DNA of 64,000 nt from Parasulfuritortus sp036391875 (GTDB lineage: Bacteria > Pseudomonadota > Gammaproteobacteria > Burkholderiales > Thiobacillaceae). Made by a program: the position numbers and the translations under genes. Positions 20,270 through 31,062 of this stretch are shown piece after piece. The stretch is from contig DASVZA010000024.1 in the NCBI GenBank assembly GCA_036391875.1, positions 173,718-237,717 on the forward strand. Direction: 5' to 3'. Position 1 is the stretch's first letter, and each line of letters opens with the position of its first letter. Below the pieces are notes generated by a model. The model was not told where the DNA came from and ran no database searches. It saw nothing but the letters and a program-made list of their open reading frames with translations.

Positions 20270-21781
20270 TCAGGTGCCGCAGAAGGTTTGGAAGCTCGCC
20301 ATGAAGGCGCCCGGCGCCGGTTCGGCGTAGCGGGCCAGGGCCGGGTCTTCGACGAAGGGCCGCTGCAAGGCATTCAGCAGTTGCTCGAAGGGCGCCAGAT
20401 CGCCTTCGTCCGTGGCGGCGGCCAGCGCCTCCTCGACCCGGTGGTTGCGCGGGATCAGCCAAGGGTTGACCTGGCGCATCGCCTCGGCGCGGGTTGCGGC
20501 GGCGTCATGGCCGGTGTCTTCGGCGGCGCAGCGGGCGCGCCAGCGTTCCAGCCAGCGGTCCAATCCCGGCTGTCCGGTAAACAAGGCTCGCAGCGGCGCC
20601 TCGTTTCCGTCCGCCGCATCGGCCAGCCGGCGCCAGGCCAGGGTGAAGTCCACCTGCTGGGCGTGCAGCAGATCCAGCCAGCTTTCGCCCAGGGCGGTGT
20701 CGGCGCTGTCGCCGTTGTTCACCTGCCCGCGCAGGCCGAGCTTGGCGCGCAAGCCGATCAGCCAATGGTGCTGGTAGCGCGCCACGAAGGCGTCGATCAC
20801 CTCGGTCGCCAGCGAGATCGCATGGCCCTCGTTCCCAGCGATCAGCGGCAGCAGGGTCTCGGCCAGGCGGGCCAGGTTCCAGCGGGCGATGCGCGGCTGC
20901 TCCTCGTAGGCGTAGCGGCCCCGTTCGTCGATGGAGCTGAACACCGCGCGCGGATCGTAGGCCTCCATGAAGGCGCAGGGCCCGTAGTCGATGGTCTCGC
21001 CGGGAATGCCCATGTTGTCGGTGTTCATCACCCCGTGGATGAAGCCGACCTGCATCCATTGTGCCACCAGTGCGGCCTGGCGCTCGGCCACGGCGCGCAG
21101 GAAGCCCAGATAGCGGTCCTCCGTGCCGAGCAATTCAGGGTAATGGCGGGCGATGGCGTAATCGGCGAGTTGGCGCACCTGTTCCGGCCCGGCGTGGGCC
21201 GCGAAGAACTGGAAGGTGCCCACGCGCAGATGGCTCGCCGCCACGCGGGTGAGGACGGCGCCGGGCAGCGGGCGCTCGCGATAGACCGACTCGCCGGTCG
21301 CCACCACCGCCAATGCGCGGGTGCTGGGAATGCCCAGTGCGTGCATCGCCTCGCCGACCAGCACCTCGCGCAGCATCGGTCCCACCGCCGCCTTGCCGTC
21401 GCCGTTGCGGGAGAACGGCGTGCGCCCGGAGCCCTTGAAGGCGATGTCGCGGCGCCGGCCGTGGCGGTCGACGACCTCGCCGATCAGCAACGCACGACCA
21501 TCGCCCAACTGGGGATTGAACTGCCCGAACTGATGTCCCGCATAGGCCTGGGCGATGGGCTGTGCGCCCTCGGGCAAGGCATTGCCGGAAAACATCGCCG
21601 CCAGTGAAGTCGGATCATGGTCGGCGAGACTCAGCCCCAATTCCTCCGCCAGGCCGCGGTTGAAGAACAGCAAATCCGGTGCCCGTGCGGGTGCGGGCCG
21701 GCACGGCTCGTAGAAGCCCTGCAGGTCGCGTGCATAGCTGTTGTCGAAGGGAATGGCATTGGTCGGTATCGGTGGGTTCAT
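20270..21781 (-). CDS. selO: Protein AMPylase SelO (YdiU/UPF0061)
   Basis: This 503-residue pseudokinase-fold protein transfers AMP from ATP to Ser, Thr or Tyr of partner proteins, a reaction shown for E. coli SelO in redox homeostasis. Visible landmarks are the N-terminal YAGHQFGQF region, GSGRTPFSRNGDGKAA in the nucleotide-binding part and GVMNTDNMGIPGETIDYGPC in the catalytic region. The C-terminus ends FCGT, where eukaryotic homologues carry selenocysteine; the bacterial form uses cysteine and no recoding is needed. It is transcribed away from the TerB-like gene. The 155 bases between it and the CLC gene contain nothing recognisable. Confidence 0.93.
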   Translation of the reverse strand: MNPPIPTNAIPFDNSYARDLQGFYEPCRPAPARAPDLLFFNRGLAEELGLSLADHDPTSLAAMFSGNALPEGAQPIAQAYAGHQFGQFNPQLGDGRALLIGEVVDRHGRRRDIAFKGSGRTPFSRNGDGKAAVGPMLREVLVGEAMHALGIPSTRALAVVATGESVYRERPLPGAVLTRVAASHLRVGTFQFFAAHAGPEQVRQLADYAIARHYPELLGTEDRYLGFLRAVAERQAALVAQWMQVGFIHGVMNTDNMGIPGETIDYGPCAFMEAYDPRAVFSSIDERGRYAYEEQPRIARWNLARLAETLLPLIAGNEGHAISLATEVIDAFVARYQHHWLIGLRAKLGLRGQVNNGDSADTALGESWLDLLHAQQVDFTLAWRRLADAADGNEAPLRALFTGQPGLDRWLERWRARCAAEDTGHDAAATRAEAMRQVNPWLIPRNHRVEEALAAATDEGDLAPFEQLLNALQRPFVEDPALARYAEPAPGAFMASFQTFCGT

Positions 21782-21942
21782 GGTTTGGCTTCAAATTCGG
21801 CGTTGGCTGGCAGGAAGTAACTTAAGGCCGGCCGGATTGAATTTCCACCCCGCGCGCATCAGGGTGAACTTGGTTCCAGGCGATGGTGCGCCGCTCGTTG
21901 CGATGTCAGGAACTAAACATCGCGAAACACGCCTATATCAAC

Positions 21943-22425
21943 ATGTTCGAGAAATTCCAAAGCAAGCTGCGCGACTTCGTCGACAGCATCGCGCCCAGTC
22001 CCGAAACCCGTCTGCGCCGGGAAATGGATGCTGTCCAGCAAGCCTGTTGCCAGTTGTTGATGGAGGTGGCACGGCTCGACGCGGCAAACGCCCAGCAGAA
22101 ACGTGAGGTTGCCGCCCAGGCGATGCGGGACCAATTCGACATGCCGCAGCCCGAAGTCGCTGCGATGATCGAAGCCGCTGCCCGCCCGGAAAACCAGCCG
22201 ACCTCCTATTTCGATTCGGTGAAGCTGCTCAACGGTCGTTTCGACCCCGCCCGCAAGGCGCGTTTCATCGAACAGCTATGGCGCGTCGCCATGGTCGACG
22301 GCGACATCGACATGTACGAAGACCATCTGGTGCGCAAGCTGTCCGATCTGCTGTACGTCCCGCACAACGACTTCATTCTGGCCAAGAACCGGGTGCAGGC
22401 GCGCATCGCCACTCAGTTGAATTGA
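21943..22425 (+). CDS. TerB-family tellurite-resistance-like protein
   Basis: I start this 160-residue protein at MFEKFQSKL; a longer in-frame start 20 codons upstream adds a basic tail without support. The C-terminal half, including LWRVAMVDGDIDMYEDHLVRKL in several pieces, matches the helical TerB domain (COG4103), whose acidic pair DGDID can bind metal. Solo TerB proteins like this are common and their role is unclear. It is followed by a strong terminator shared with convergent thiC. Confidence 0.85.
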   Translation: MFEKFQSKLRDFVDSIAPSPETRLRREMDAVQQACCQLLMEVARLDAANAQQKREVAAQAMRDQFDMPQPEVAAMIEAAARPENQPTSYFDSVKLLNGRFDPARKARFIEQLWRVAMVDGDIDMYEDHLVRKLSDLLYVPHNDFILAKNRVQARIATQLN

Positions 22426-22456
22426 TTCCGCGGGCCGACTGTCCGGAGTCCAATGG

Positions 22457-22482
22457 AAACGGGCTGCATTTGCAGCCCGTTT
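22457..22482. terminator. Bidirectional terminator between terB-like gene and thiC
   Basis: The 11-bp stem aaacgggctgc / gcagcccgttt with a 4-nt loop lies between two convergent genes. Short T-runs on both strands make it able to stop transcription either way. Confidence 0.85.
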
Positions 22483-22506
22483 TCGTCTGGAGCGCCGTTT
22501 TCCGGT

Positions 22507-24423
<1,917 letters not shown>

Positions 24424-24430
24424 GGTGTTT

Positions 24431-24456
24431 CCTTCCTCAGCAAAACTAAGGGAAGG
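24431..24456 (-). promoter_or_regulatory. Expression-platform hairpin masking the thiC ribosome-binding site
   Basis: On the minus strand CCTTCC (24456-24451) can pair with GGAAGG (24436-24431), which is the thiC Shine-Dalgarno. Pairing would block initiation. This suggests translational control by the TPP riboswitch immediately upstream. There is no U-run, so transcription termination here is unlikely. Confidence 0.6.
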
Positions 24457-24469
24457 CGGCGGCGCCTCG

Positions 24470-24556
24470 CTTCCCTACGCCGGCATGACCCGGATCAGGT
24501 TCCAAGGGTATGTCTCACTCCGCTGGCGGCTTTCGGGCCGACGGAGACCCCTAGCG
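24470..24556 (-). promoter_or_regulatory. TPP riboswitch (THI box)
   Basis: Read on the minus strand, the element has the conserved blocks AGGGGTCTCCGTCGG, GTGAGACATACCC, GGAACCTGATCCGGGTCATG and CCGGCGTAGGGAAGC. These are the pyrimidine-sensor, pyrophosphate-sensor and closing-helix sequences of the thiamine pyrophosphate aptamer. It sits 46 bases before the thiC start and should shut thiC off when TPP is plentiful. A -10-like TATCAT lies just upstream at 24578-24573. Confidence 0.97.
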
Positions 24557-24647
24557 AAAATAATTGACTGAAATGATACATCATTCGGGCGCCAGTGCTT
24601 CAAGCGCCATACGAGGGGAGCCGAGACGTTCCGGGCAATAAACGGGT

Positions 24648-24676
24648 TTGCATTATGGCGAGGGGCGGGTTATAAA
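24648..24676 (+). promoter_or_regulatory. Promoter of the tetR-like efflux operon
   Basis: TTGCAT (24648-24653) and TATAAA (24671-24676) are exactly 17 bases apart. The -10 overlaps the left arm of the palindrome at 24672-24695, so a bound repressor would block polymerase. Confidence 0.55.
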
Positions 24677-24695
24677 TGACTCATTGGTCATTTAT
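24672..24695. promoter_or_regulatory. Palindromic operator, likely bound by the TetR-like repressor
   Basis: Perfect 9-base arms ATAAATGAC and GTCATTTAT flank a 6-base centre TCATTG. The site covers the -10 element and ends 13 bases before the repressor start codon, typical of TetR-family autoregulation. Confidence 0.7.
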
Positions 24696-24708
24696 TGGGA
24701 TTGGCCCC

Positions 24709-25344
24709 ATGTCCGGACCCCGCTGGCAACGCCGCGCCGACGCCCGCCCCCAGGAACTGCTGGAGGCGGCGCAGGCCGTGTTCGTCGAACGGGGCTACGC
24801 CGCCACCCGGTTGGAGGAAGTGGCGCGGCGGGCCGGGGTCGCGAAGGCGACGCTCTATCTTTATTACGAGAACAAGCTGGAGCTGTTCAAGGCCGTGGTG
24901 CGCAACTCGCTGGTGGCGGGGTTCGACGAGGTGGCCAGGTCGCAGGCCGGCGACACCGCCTCCTGTCGGGTACGGCTGACCCGGGTACTGCAGGCGTTCT
25001 TCGATCGCGTGGCGAATTCGCCCCTGTCCGGCATTCCCAAGCTGGTCATCGCCGAGGCGGGCAATTTTCCGGAGGTCGCCTGCTTCTACCACGAGGAGGT
25101 GATCCAGCGCGGCCGCGCCATGGTGGTCGGGCTGCTCGAAGCCGGGGCGCGGGCCGGCGAGTTCCGGCAGGTGGATACCGACTATGCTTGGCGGGTGGTG
25201 ATTGCACCGCTGTTGCTGGCAGTCATGTGGAAACATGGTTTTCAGGCCTGCGAGGCGCAGCCGATGGACTTCCCGCGCCACCTGGAGGCGCATCTGGATC
25301 TGTTGTTCAACGGCCTGGCGGCCGATAAAAGGGATGGAAGATGA
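24709..25344 (+). CDS. TetR/AcrR-family transcriptional repressor
   Basis: I place the start at MSGPRWQRR (24709; 211 residues), after the operator. An upstream in-frame ATG at 24676 would lie inside the operator. The N-terminal helix-turn-helix spans about residues 15-60 (LEEVARRAGVAKATLYLYYE, the classic TetR recognition region). The C-terminal ligand domain is of the kind found next to YbhGFSR exporters. It is first in the operon; its stop overlaps the membrane-fusion gene start (ATGA). It should repress the operon until an exported compound binds. Confidence 0.9.
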   Translation: MSGPRWQRRADARPQELLEAAQAVFVERGYAATRLEEVARRAGVAKATLYLYYENKLELFKAVVRNSLVAGFDEVARSQAGDTASCRVRLTRVLQAFFDRVANSPLSGIPKLVIAEAGNFPEVACFYHEEVIQRGRAMVVGLLEAGARAGEFRQVDTDYAWRVVIAPLLLAVMWKHGFQACEAQPMDFPRHLEAHLDLLFNGLAADKRDGR

Positions 25345-26363
25345 ACAAGAAAGTAATAGCGGTTCCGGTAATCCTGGCGATCGTGGCCGGTTCGGTCTGG
25401 TGGTTCAAGCGGAACCATGCCGAAACGGGCAACGAGCTGGTCCTCCAGGGCAACGTGGACATCCGCCAGGTGGAGCTGGCCTTCAACGCCAGCGGCCGGA
25501 TCGACCGGATGACGGTCCAGGAAGGCGACCGGGTACACAAGGGCGACGTGCTGGCGACCCTGGATACGGTCCGGCTGCAGCTCAACCTGTCCCAGGCCGA
25601 AGGCCAGGCGGCGGCCCAGCGCAATACCGTGGCCAAGCTCAAGGCCGGCTCGCGGCCGGAGGAGATCCGCCAGGCGGCCGCGGAACGCGATGCGGCTAAG
25701 GTCGCGGTCGCGGACGCCGAGCAGGTCTACAAGCGGCAGCTGGATCTGGTCGCGAAGCACTTCGTTTCCCAGCAGCAGGCGGACAGCGCCAAATACAGCC
25801 TGGACGGCGCCAAGGAACGGCTGAAGGCGGCTGAGGAAGCCTATCGCCTGGCCGAGCTCGGGCCGCGCAAGGAAGATATCGCCGCTGCCGAGTCCAGCCT
25901 GACCGCGCTCGATGCCGCGGCAGCCGGCCTCAAGCACGACATCGCCGAGGGCGAGCTGCATGCCCCGGCCGACGGCGTGATCGAGAGCCGCGTGCTCGAA
26001 CCCGGCGACATGGCTTCGCCGCAGAAGACCGTCTTCACCCTGGCCCTGACCGACCCGCTGTGGGTCCGCGTCTACCTGCCCGAGCAGGCGCTGGGCCGCA
26101 TCCCGGTCGGCGCCCGGGCCACGGTCACCACCGACAGCTACCCGGGCAAGAAGTACCCGGCCTGGGTCGGCTACGTCTCGCCGGCCGCGGAGTTTACGCC
26201 GAAGACGGTGGAAACCCCCGAACTGCGCACCAGCCTGGTCTATCAGACGCGGGTCTACCTCTGCGACGGCAAGGGTGAATTGCGCCAAGGCATGCCGGCC
26301 ACGGTGACCATCGCCTACGGCCAGACGGCGAACGACACCCCGCCCTGCGGCCAAGGCAAGTGA
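25341..26363 (+). CDS. HlyD/YbhG-type membrane-fusion protein of ABC exporter
   Basis: This 340-residue periplasmic adaptor has one N-terminal signal anchor (about 4-22). The biotinyl-lipoyl halves (GRIDRMTVQEGDRVHKGDVL and APADGVIESRVLEPGDMA) bracket a long coiled-coil hairpin (about 75-190, rich in Ala, Glu and Lys). A beta-barrel domain follows. It would bridge the inner-membrane ABC transporter to an outer-membrane TolC channel; such a channel gene lies at 31395. It overlaps both neighbours by one to four bases. Confidence 0.92.
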   Translation: MNKKVIAVPVILAIVAGSVWWFKRNHAETGNELVLQGNVDIRQVELAFNASGRIDRMTVQEGDRVHKGDVLATLDTVRLQLNLSQAEGQAAAQRNTVAKLKAGSRPEEIRQAAAERDAAKVAVADAEQVYKRQLDLVAKHFVSQQQADSAKYSLDGAKERLKAAEEAYRLAELGPRKEDIAAAESSLTALDAAAAGLKHDIAEGELHAPADGVIESRVLEPGDMASPQKTVFTLALTDPLWVRVYLPEQALGRIPVGARATVTTDSYPGKKYPAWVGYVSPAAEFTPKTVETPELRTSLVYQTRVYLCDGKGELRQGMPATVTIAYGQTANDTPPCGQGK

Positions 26364-28108
26364 TGGCCGACGGATTCGTCCTGGAAGCCGAGGGCCTGAG
26401 CAAGGCCTTCCACGCCGGCGGCCGCGAAGTGGCGGCCCTCGCCGGAGTGAGCCTCGGCATCCGGGCCGGTGCGGTGACCGGGCTGATCGGTCCGGACGGT
26501 GCCGGCAAGACCACCTTCATGCGGCTGGCGGCCGGCCTGCTGGTGCCCGACGCCGGCCGGATCACGGTGCTCGGCCTCGACGCCACCCGCGATTCGCTGG
26601 CGGTGCAGGCCGCGCTCGGCTATATGCCGCAGCGCTTCGGCCTGTACGAGGACCTGACCGTGCAGGAGAACCTCGACCTCTATGCCGACCTGCAGGGCGT
26701 GGAGAAGGCGGCCCGTCCGGCGCGCTACGCCGAACTGATGCACATGACCGGCCTGGCGTCCTTCACCGGCCGCCTGGCCGGCCGGCTGTCGGGCGGCATG
26801 AAGCAGAAGCTCGGCCTGGCCTGCACCCTGGTCCGCGCGCCTCGCTTGCTGCTGCTGGACGAACCGACCGTGGGCGTCGACCCCGTCTCCCGGCGCGAAC
26901 TGTGGGCGATCGTCGACCGGCTGGTGAAGGCGGAAGGCATGAGCGTGTTGCTGTCGACCGCCTACCTGGACGAAGCGGAACGGTGCGCCGAGGTGATCCT
27001 GCTCCATGAGGGCCAGGTGCTGGACCAGGGCGAGCCGGCCGCCATGAGCACACGCATGGCCGGCCGCACCTGGGCGGCATCGCTGCCGGGAACGCGCAAC
27101 CGCGAACTGCAGGCCGGCCTGCAGGGCCGGCCGGGGGTGGTGGATGCCCTGGTCCAGGGCGACCATGTCCGGCTGGTGAGCGCGGGGCGGGAAGTCGCCG
27201 CGTTGCAGGCGGACTTCCCGGGCATCGACCTGCGGCCGGTGGCGCCCCGTTTCGAGGACGGCTTCATAGACCTGCTGCGCCAGCGCGAACCGGGCCAGCC
27301 GCATGCGGGCGCGGCGAATGGCCTGGGCGTGACGGATTCGGGCAGCGCCGACGGCGTGGTCATCAAGGTGCAGGGCCTGAAGCGCCGGTTCGGCGAATTC
27401 TGGGCGGTGGATGGGGTCGACTTCGCGATCCGGCGTGGCGAGATATTCGGCCTGCTGGGGGCAAACGGCGCCGGCAAGACCACCACCTTTCGCATGCTCT
27501 GCGGCCTGCTGCCGGCCAGCGCCGGCCACCTCGAAGTGGCCGGCCTCGACCTGCGCCGTGCCGCCTCCACCGCCCGTGGCCGGATCGGCTACATGTCGCA
27601 GAAGTTCTCCCTCTACGGCAACCTGAGCGTGCGGCAGAACCTGGAATTCTTCGCCAGCGCCTACGGCCTGGCCGGACAGAGCAAGACGGAGCGGCTGGCC
27701 TGGGCCCAGGACGAATTCGAACTGGCGGAATTCGCGAATCACTTGAGCGGCGACCTGCCGCTCGGCTACAAGCAGCGCCTGGCCATGGCCTGCGCCCTCA
27801 TGCATCGGCCGGAAATCCTGTTCCTCGACGAGCCGACCTCGGGCGTCGATCCGCTGGCCCGGCGCGAGTTCTGGCAGCGCATCAACGCTCTGGCGCGGGC
27901 GGGAGTGACCGTGCTGGTGACCACCCATTTCATGGAGGAAGCGGAATACTGCGACCGGCTGGCGATCATGGCGGCCGGTCGCATCCTGGCCATGGACGAG
28001 CCGGCGGCGATCAAGGGCTTGGCGCGCACGAACTATACGCCGGAACCGAGCATGGAGGATGCCTTCATCATGCTGGTCGAACGTGCGGAACTGAAGGAGG
28101 CGGCATGA
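26363..28108 (+). CDS. YbhF-like ABC transporter with two fused ATPase domains
   Basis: Two ABC ATPase domains are fused in 581 residues. The first has Walker A GPDGAGKTT, signature LSGGMKQK and Walker B LLLLDEPTVG. The second has Walker A GANGAGKTT, the altered signature LPLGYKQR and Walker B ILFLDEPTSG. The non-canonical second signature is usual for this subfamily. It powers the exporter formed with the two permeases that follow. ATG at 26363 overlaps the previous stop; a GTG one codon earlier is an alternative. Confidence 0.92.
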   Translation: MADGFVLEAEGLSKAFHAGGREVAALAGVSLGIRAGAVTGLIGPDGAGKTTFMRLAAGLLVPDAGRITVLGLDATRDSLAVQAALGYMPQRFGLYEDLTVQENLDLYADLQGVEKAARPARYAELMHMTGLASFTGRLAGRLSGGMKQKLGLACTLVRAPRLLLLDEPTVGVDPVSRRELWAIVDRLVKAEGMSVLLSTAYLDEAERCAEVILLHEGQVLDQGEPAAMSTRMAGRTWAASLPGTRNRELQAGLQGRPGVVDALVQGDHVRLVSAGREVAALQADFPGIDLRPVAPRFEDGFIDLLRQREPGQPHAGAANGLGVTDSGSADGVVIKVQGLKRRFGEFWAVDGVDFAIRRGEIFGLLGANGAGKTTTFRMLCGLLPASAGHLEVAGLDLRRAASTARGRIGYMSQKFSLYGNLSVRQNLEFFASAYGLAGQSKTERLAWAQDEFELAEFANHLSGDLPLGYKQRLAMACALMHRPEILFLDEPTSGVDPLARREFWQRINALARAGVTVLVTTHFMEEAEYCDRLAIMAAGRILAMDEPAAIKGLARTNYTPEPSMEDAFIMLVERAELKEAA

Positions 28109-29235
28109 GCCAACGCGGCGGGCGGGCAATGCGCCTCAACGGCCTGGTGCGCAAGGAGTTCCTGCAGATCGTACGCGACCCGAGCAGCATCGCCATCGCC
28201 TTCCTGATGCCGATCTTTCTCCTGATTCTGTTCGGCTACGGCGTCTCGCTCGACGCCGACCATGTGCCGCTGGCGCTGGTGGCCGAAGCGCCGTCGCAGG
28301 ACAGCGCCGACTTCATGGCCGCGCTGAGCGGCTCGCATTACTTCGCGCCACGCGTCATGCAGTCCATGGCCGAGGCCGAGCAGGCCCTGCGCCTGGGCGA
28401 GGTGCGCGGCATCGTCCGGCTGCGCGCCGACTTCTCGCGCCGCATGCGTCAGGCCGACGGCGCGCCGGTCCAGGTCGTGGTCGACGGTGTCGACGCCAAC
28501 ACCGCCCGCCTGGTCGAAGGCTACGTCGAGGGGGCCTGGGGCAACTGGCTGGCGGCCAAGGCGGCGAGGAGCGGGCAGGCGCTGAACACGCCAGTCGAGT
28601 TGCAGTCGCGCATCTGGTTCAACAGCGAGCTGCGCAGCCGAAACTATCTGGTGCCCGGCCTGGTGGCCATCATCATGACCCTGATCGGCGCCCTGCTCAC
28701 CGCCCTGGTCATGGCCCGTGAGTGGGAGCGCGGCACCATGGAGGCGCTGATGGTGACCCCGGCCAGCATGACCGAGGTGCTGCTCGGCAAGCTGGTCGCC
28801 TATTTCGTGCTCGGCACCGGCGGCATGCTGCTCACCGTGGGGCTCTCGGTCTGGTTGTTCGAGGTCCCGTTGCGCGGCTCGTTCTGGGTGCTGTGGGCCT
28901 GTTCCAGTCTGTTCCTGCTGGCGGCGCTGGGCATGGGCCTGACCATCTCGACCCTGGCCCGCAGCCAGTTCGTCGCCGGCCAGATCGCCATCATCGCCAC
29001 TTTCCTGCCGGCCTTCCTCCTGTCCGGCTTCATCTTCGACATCGGCAGCATGCCGCCCATGGTGCAGGTGATCACCCACGTCATCGTCGCCCGCTACTTC
29101 GTCGCCATCGTCCAGACCCTGTTCCTGGCCGGCGACGTCTGGTCGGTGATCCTGCCCAACGCAGCGGCCCTGGCCCTGATGGCGACGATCTTCCTCACCA
29201 TCACCTGGAAGAAGTCCCGGAAAAGGCTGGAATGA
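28105..29235 (+). CDS. ABC-2 type permease, YbhS-like
   Basis: This 376-residue permease has the ABC-2 layout: one N-terminal helix after NGLVRKEFLQIVRDPSS, a large periplasmic domain (about 50-180) and five helices at the C-terminal end. It overlaps the ATPase gene by four bases and pairs with the next permease as a heterodimer. Substrate is unknown; relatives export cationic drugs. Confidence 0.9.
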   Translation: MSQRGGRAMRLNGLVRKEFLQIVRDPSSIAIAFLMPIFLLILFGYGVSLDADHVPLALVAEAPSQDSADFMAALSGSHYFAPRVMQSMAEAEQALRLGEVRGIVRLRADFSRRMRQADGAPVQVVVDGVDANTARLVEGYVEGAWGNWLAAKAARSGQALNTPVELQSRIWFNSELRSRNYLVPGLVAIIMTLIGALLTALVMAREWERGTMEALMVTPASMTEVLLGKLVAYFVLGTGGMLLTVGLSVWLFEVPLRGSFWVLWACSSLFLLAALGMGLTISTLARSQFVAGQIAIIATFLPAFLLSGFIFDIGSMPPMVQVITHVIVARYFVAIVQTLFLAGDVWSVILPNAAALALMATIFLTITWKKSRKRLE

Positions 29236-30344
29236 TGCTGCAGCGCATACTCGCCCTGGTCCGCAAGGAATTCCTGGCCCTGCTCAAGGACCCGAGGAGC
29301 CGCATGGTGCTGATCGTGCCGCCCATGATCCAGCTCCTGGTGTTCGGCTATGCCGCCACCTTCGACCTGAAAGAAGTGCCCTACGCGGTGTACAACGAGG
29401 ACGGCGGCCGGGCGTCGCGCGACTTGCTCGCCGCGTTCGCCGGCGCGCCGGCCTTCAAGCAGGTGGCCGAGCTGCGTTCCGAGGACGAGATCGCCCCGCT
29501 GGTCGACGTGCGCAAGGTGATGCTGGTGATCCACGTCGGACCCCGCTTCAGCGCCGACCTGCAGGCCGGACGCACGGCGCCGCTCCAGGTCATCATCGAC
29601 GGCCGCAATTCCAACACCGCCATGATCGGCCTCAACTACGTGCGCAGCGTAGTCGACGGCTTCAACGACGACTGGATGTCGGCCCACGGCCTGCAGGGGC
29701 CGCCGGCCCGGCTGCAGATGCGGGCCTGGTTCAACCCCAACCTGGAAAGCCGCTGGTTCTTCATTCCCGGCATCGTCGGCATGCTGACCTTAGTGGTGAC
29801 CATGCTGGTGACCGCGCTGACCGTGGCGCGCGAGCGGGAGCAGGGCACCTTCGACCAGCTGCTGGTCACGCCGCTGCGCCCGGGCGAGATACTGTTCGGC
29901 AAGACCGTGCCGGGCTTCGTCATCGGCGTCATCCAGGCGACGGTCATCCTGCTGGTGGCGACCCTGTGGTTCAAGGTGCCGCTGCTCGGCAGCCTGGCCG
30001 CGTTCTATGTCGGCCTGGTCTTGTTCCTGCTGTCCGGCGTTGGTGCCGGGCTGCTGATCTCCGCGCTGTCGGCGACCCAGCAGCAGGGCCTGCTCGGTGC
30101 CTTCCTGTTCATGGTGCCGGCGGTGATCCTGTCCGGCTTCGCCACACCGATCGCCAACATGCCCAAGGTCGTGCAATGGGTGACATTGATCGACCCGCTG
30201 CGCTATTTCCTGGTGATCCTGCGCAAGGTCTTCCTGGAGGGCGCGGGCTTCGACGTATTGCTCGGCCAACTCTGGCCCATGGCCCTGATCGGTGCGGTCA
30301 GCCTGATCCTGGCCGGCTGGCTTTTCCGGCATCGCATGTACTGA
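29232..30344 (+). CDS. ABC-2 type permease, YbhR-like
   Basis: This 370-residue second permease has the same topology: ALVRKEFLALLKDPRSR before helix 1, a periplasmic domain, then five helices with EREQGTFDQLLVTPL between them, the conserved coupling region of ABC-2 permeases. It overlaps the previous stop (two tandem ATG codons at 29232 and 29235). Last gene of the efflux operon; the pcm-like gene follows after 63 bases. Confidence 0.9.
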   Translation: MMLQRILALVRKEFLALLKDPRSRMVLIVPPMIQLLVFGYAATFDLKEVPYAVYNEDGGRASRDLLAAFAGAPAFKQVAELRSEDEIAPLVDVRKVMLVIHVGPRFSADLQAGRTAPLQVIIDGRNSNTAMIGLNYVRSVVDGFNDDWMSAHGLQGPPARLQMRAWFNPNLESRWFFIPGIVGMLTLVVTMLVTALTVAREREQGTFDQLLVTPLRPGEILFGKTVPGFVIGVIQATVILLVATLWFKVPLLGSLAAFYVGLVLFLLSGVGAGLLISALSATQQQGLLGAFLFMVPAVILSGFATPIANMPKVVQWVTLIDPLRYFLVILRKVFLEGAGFDVLLGQLWPMALIGAVSLILAGWLFRHRMY

Positions 30345-30407
30345 ATCGGCGCGAGGATGGATATGCTAAGCTTTTTCCGCAAACCCTTTGATTGATCAGG
30401 AATTCCA

Positions 30408-31061
30408 ATGGATTACGAACAGTCTCGCCATAACATGATCGAACAGCAGATCCGCCCTTGGGAGGTTCTCGACAGCCGCATTCTGGAACTGCTCAAACGG
30501 GTCAAGCGGGAGGATTTCGTGCCCGAGGCCTACCGGTCGCTGACCTTCGTCGACATGCCGGTGCCGATCGGCCACGGCGAATCCATGTGGGAACCGAAGC
30601 TGGAGGCACGGGTGCTGCAGGCGCTGGACGTCAAGCCGGGCGATCGGGTGCTGGAGATTGGCACCGGCAGCGGCTATCTGGCCGCGCTGCTGGCCAGCCT
30701 GGCGGCCGAGGTGGTGAGCGTCGAGATCGTGCCGGAGCTGAAGGAGGCGGCCGAGGCCAAGCTGAAGGCGCATGGCCTGGACAACGTCGAATGCAAGCTG
30801 GGCGACGGCGCCCGCGACTGGGCCGAGGACGGCATGTTCGACGTCATCGTCCTGGCCGGCTCCAGCCCGGTCCTGCCCGAGACCTATCTGGCCCGGCTCA
30901 AGGCCGGCGGCCGGCTGTTCGCCGTGGTGGGCGAAGGCCCGGCCATGGCCGCGACCCTGGCGACCTGCACCGCGCCTGGCGCCTGCCGACGCGAGGTGCT
31001 GTTCGAGACCTGCGTCAAGGCCTTGGCCAACGCCCTGGAACCCGAGCGGTTCGCGTTCTGA
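30408..31061 (+). CDS. Protein-L-isoaspartate methyltransferase-like protein
   Basis: This 217-residue SAM methyltransferase has the VLEIGTGSGYLAALLA loop of the PCMT family. The segment before it reads PIGHGESMWEPKLEARVLQ, whereas true Pcm has GQTIS followed by QP. The substrate loop therefore differs and repair of isoaspartate is doubtful. It belongs to a betaproteobacterial type found upstream of a rhodanese and a TolC gene, as here; the reason for the grouping is not known to me. Confidence 0.8.
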   Translation: MDYEQSRHNMIEQQIRPWEVLDSRILELLKRVKREDFVPEAYRSLTFVDMPVPIGHGESMWEPKLEARVLQALDVKPGDRVLEIGTGSGYLAALLASLAAEVVSVEIVPELKEAAEAKLKAHGLDNVECKLGDGARDWAEDGMFDVIVLAGSSPVLPETYLARLKAGGRLFAVVGEGPAMAATLATCTAPGACRREVLFETCVKALANALEPERFAF

Positions 31062-31062
31062 C

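Noticed and set aside
20270..20280. Possible selenocysteine at the SelO C-terminus
   Set aside because: The codon at this place is TGC (Cys) within FCGT and no SECIS-like need arises.
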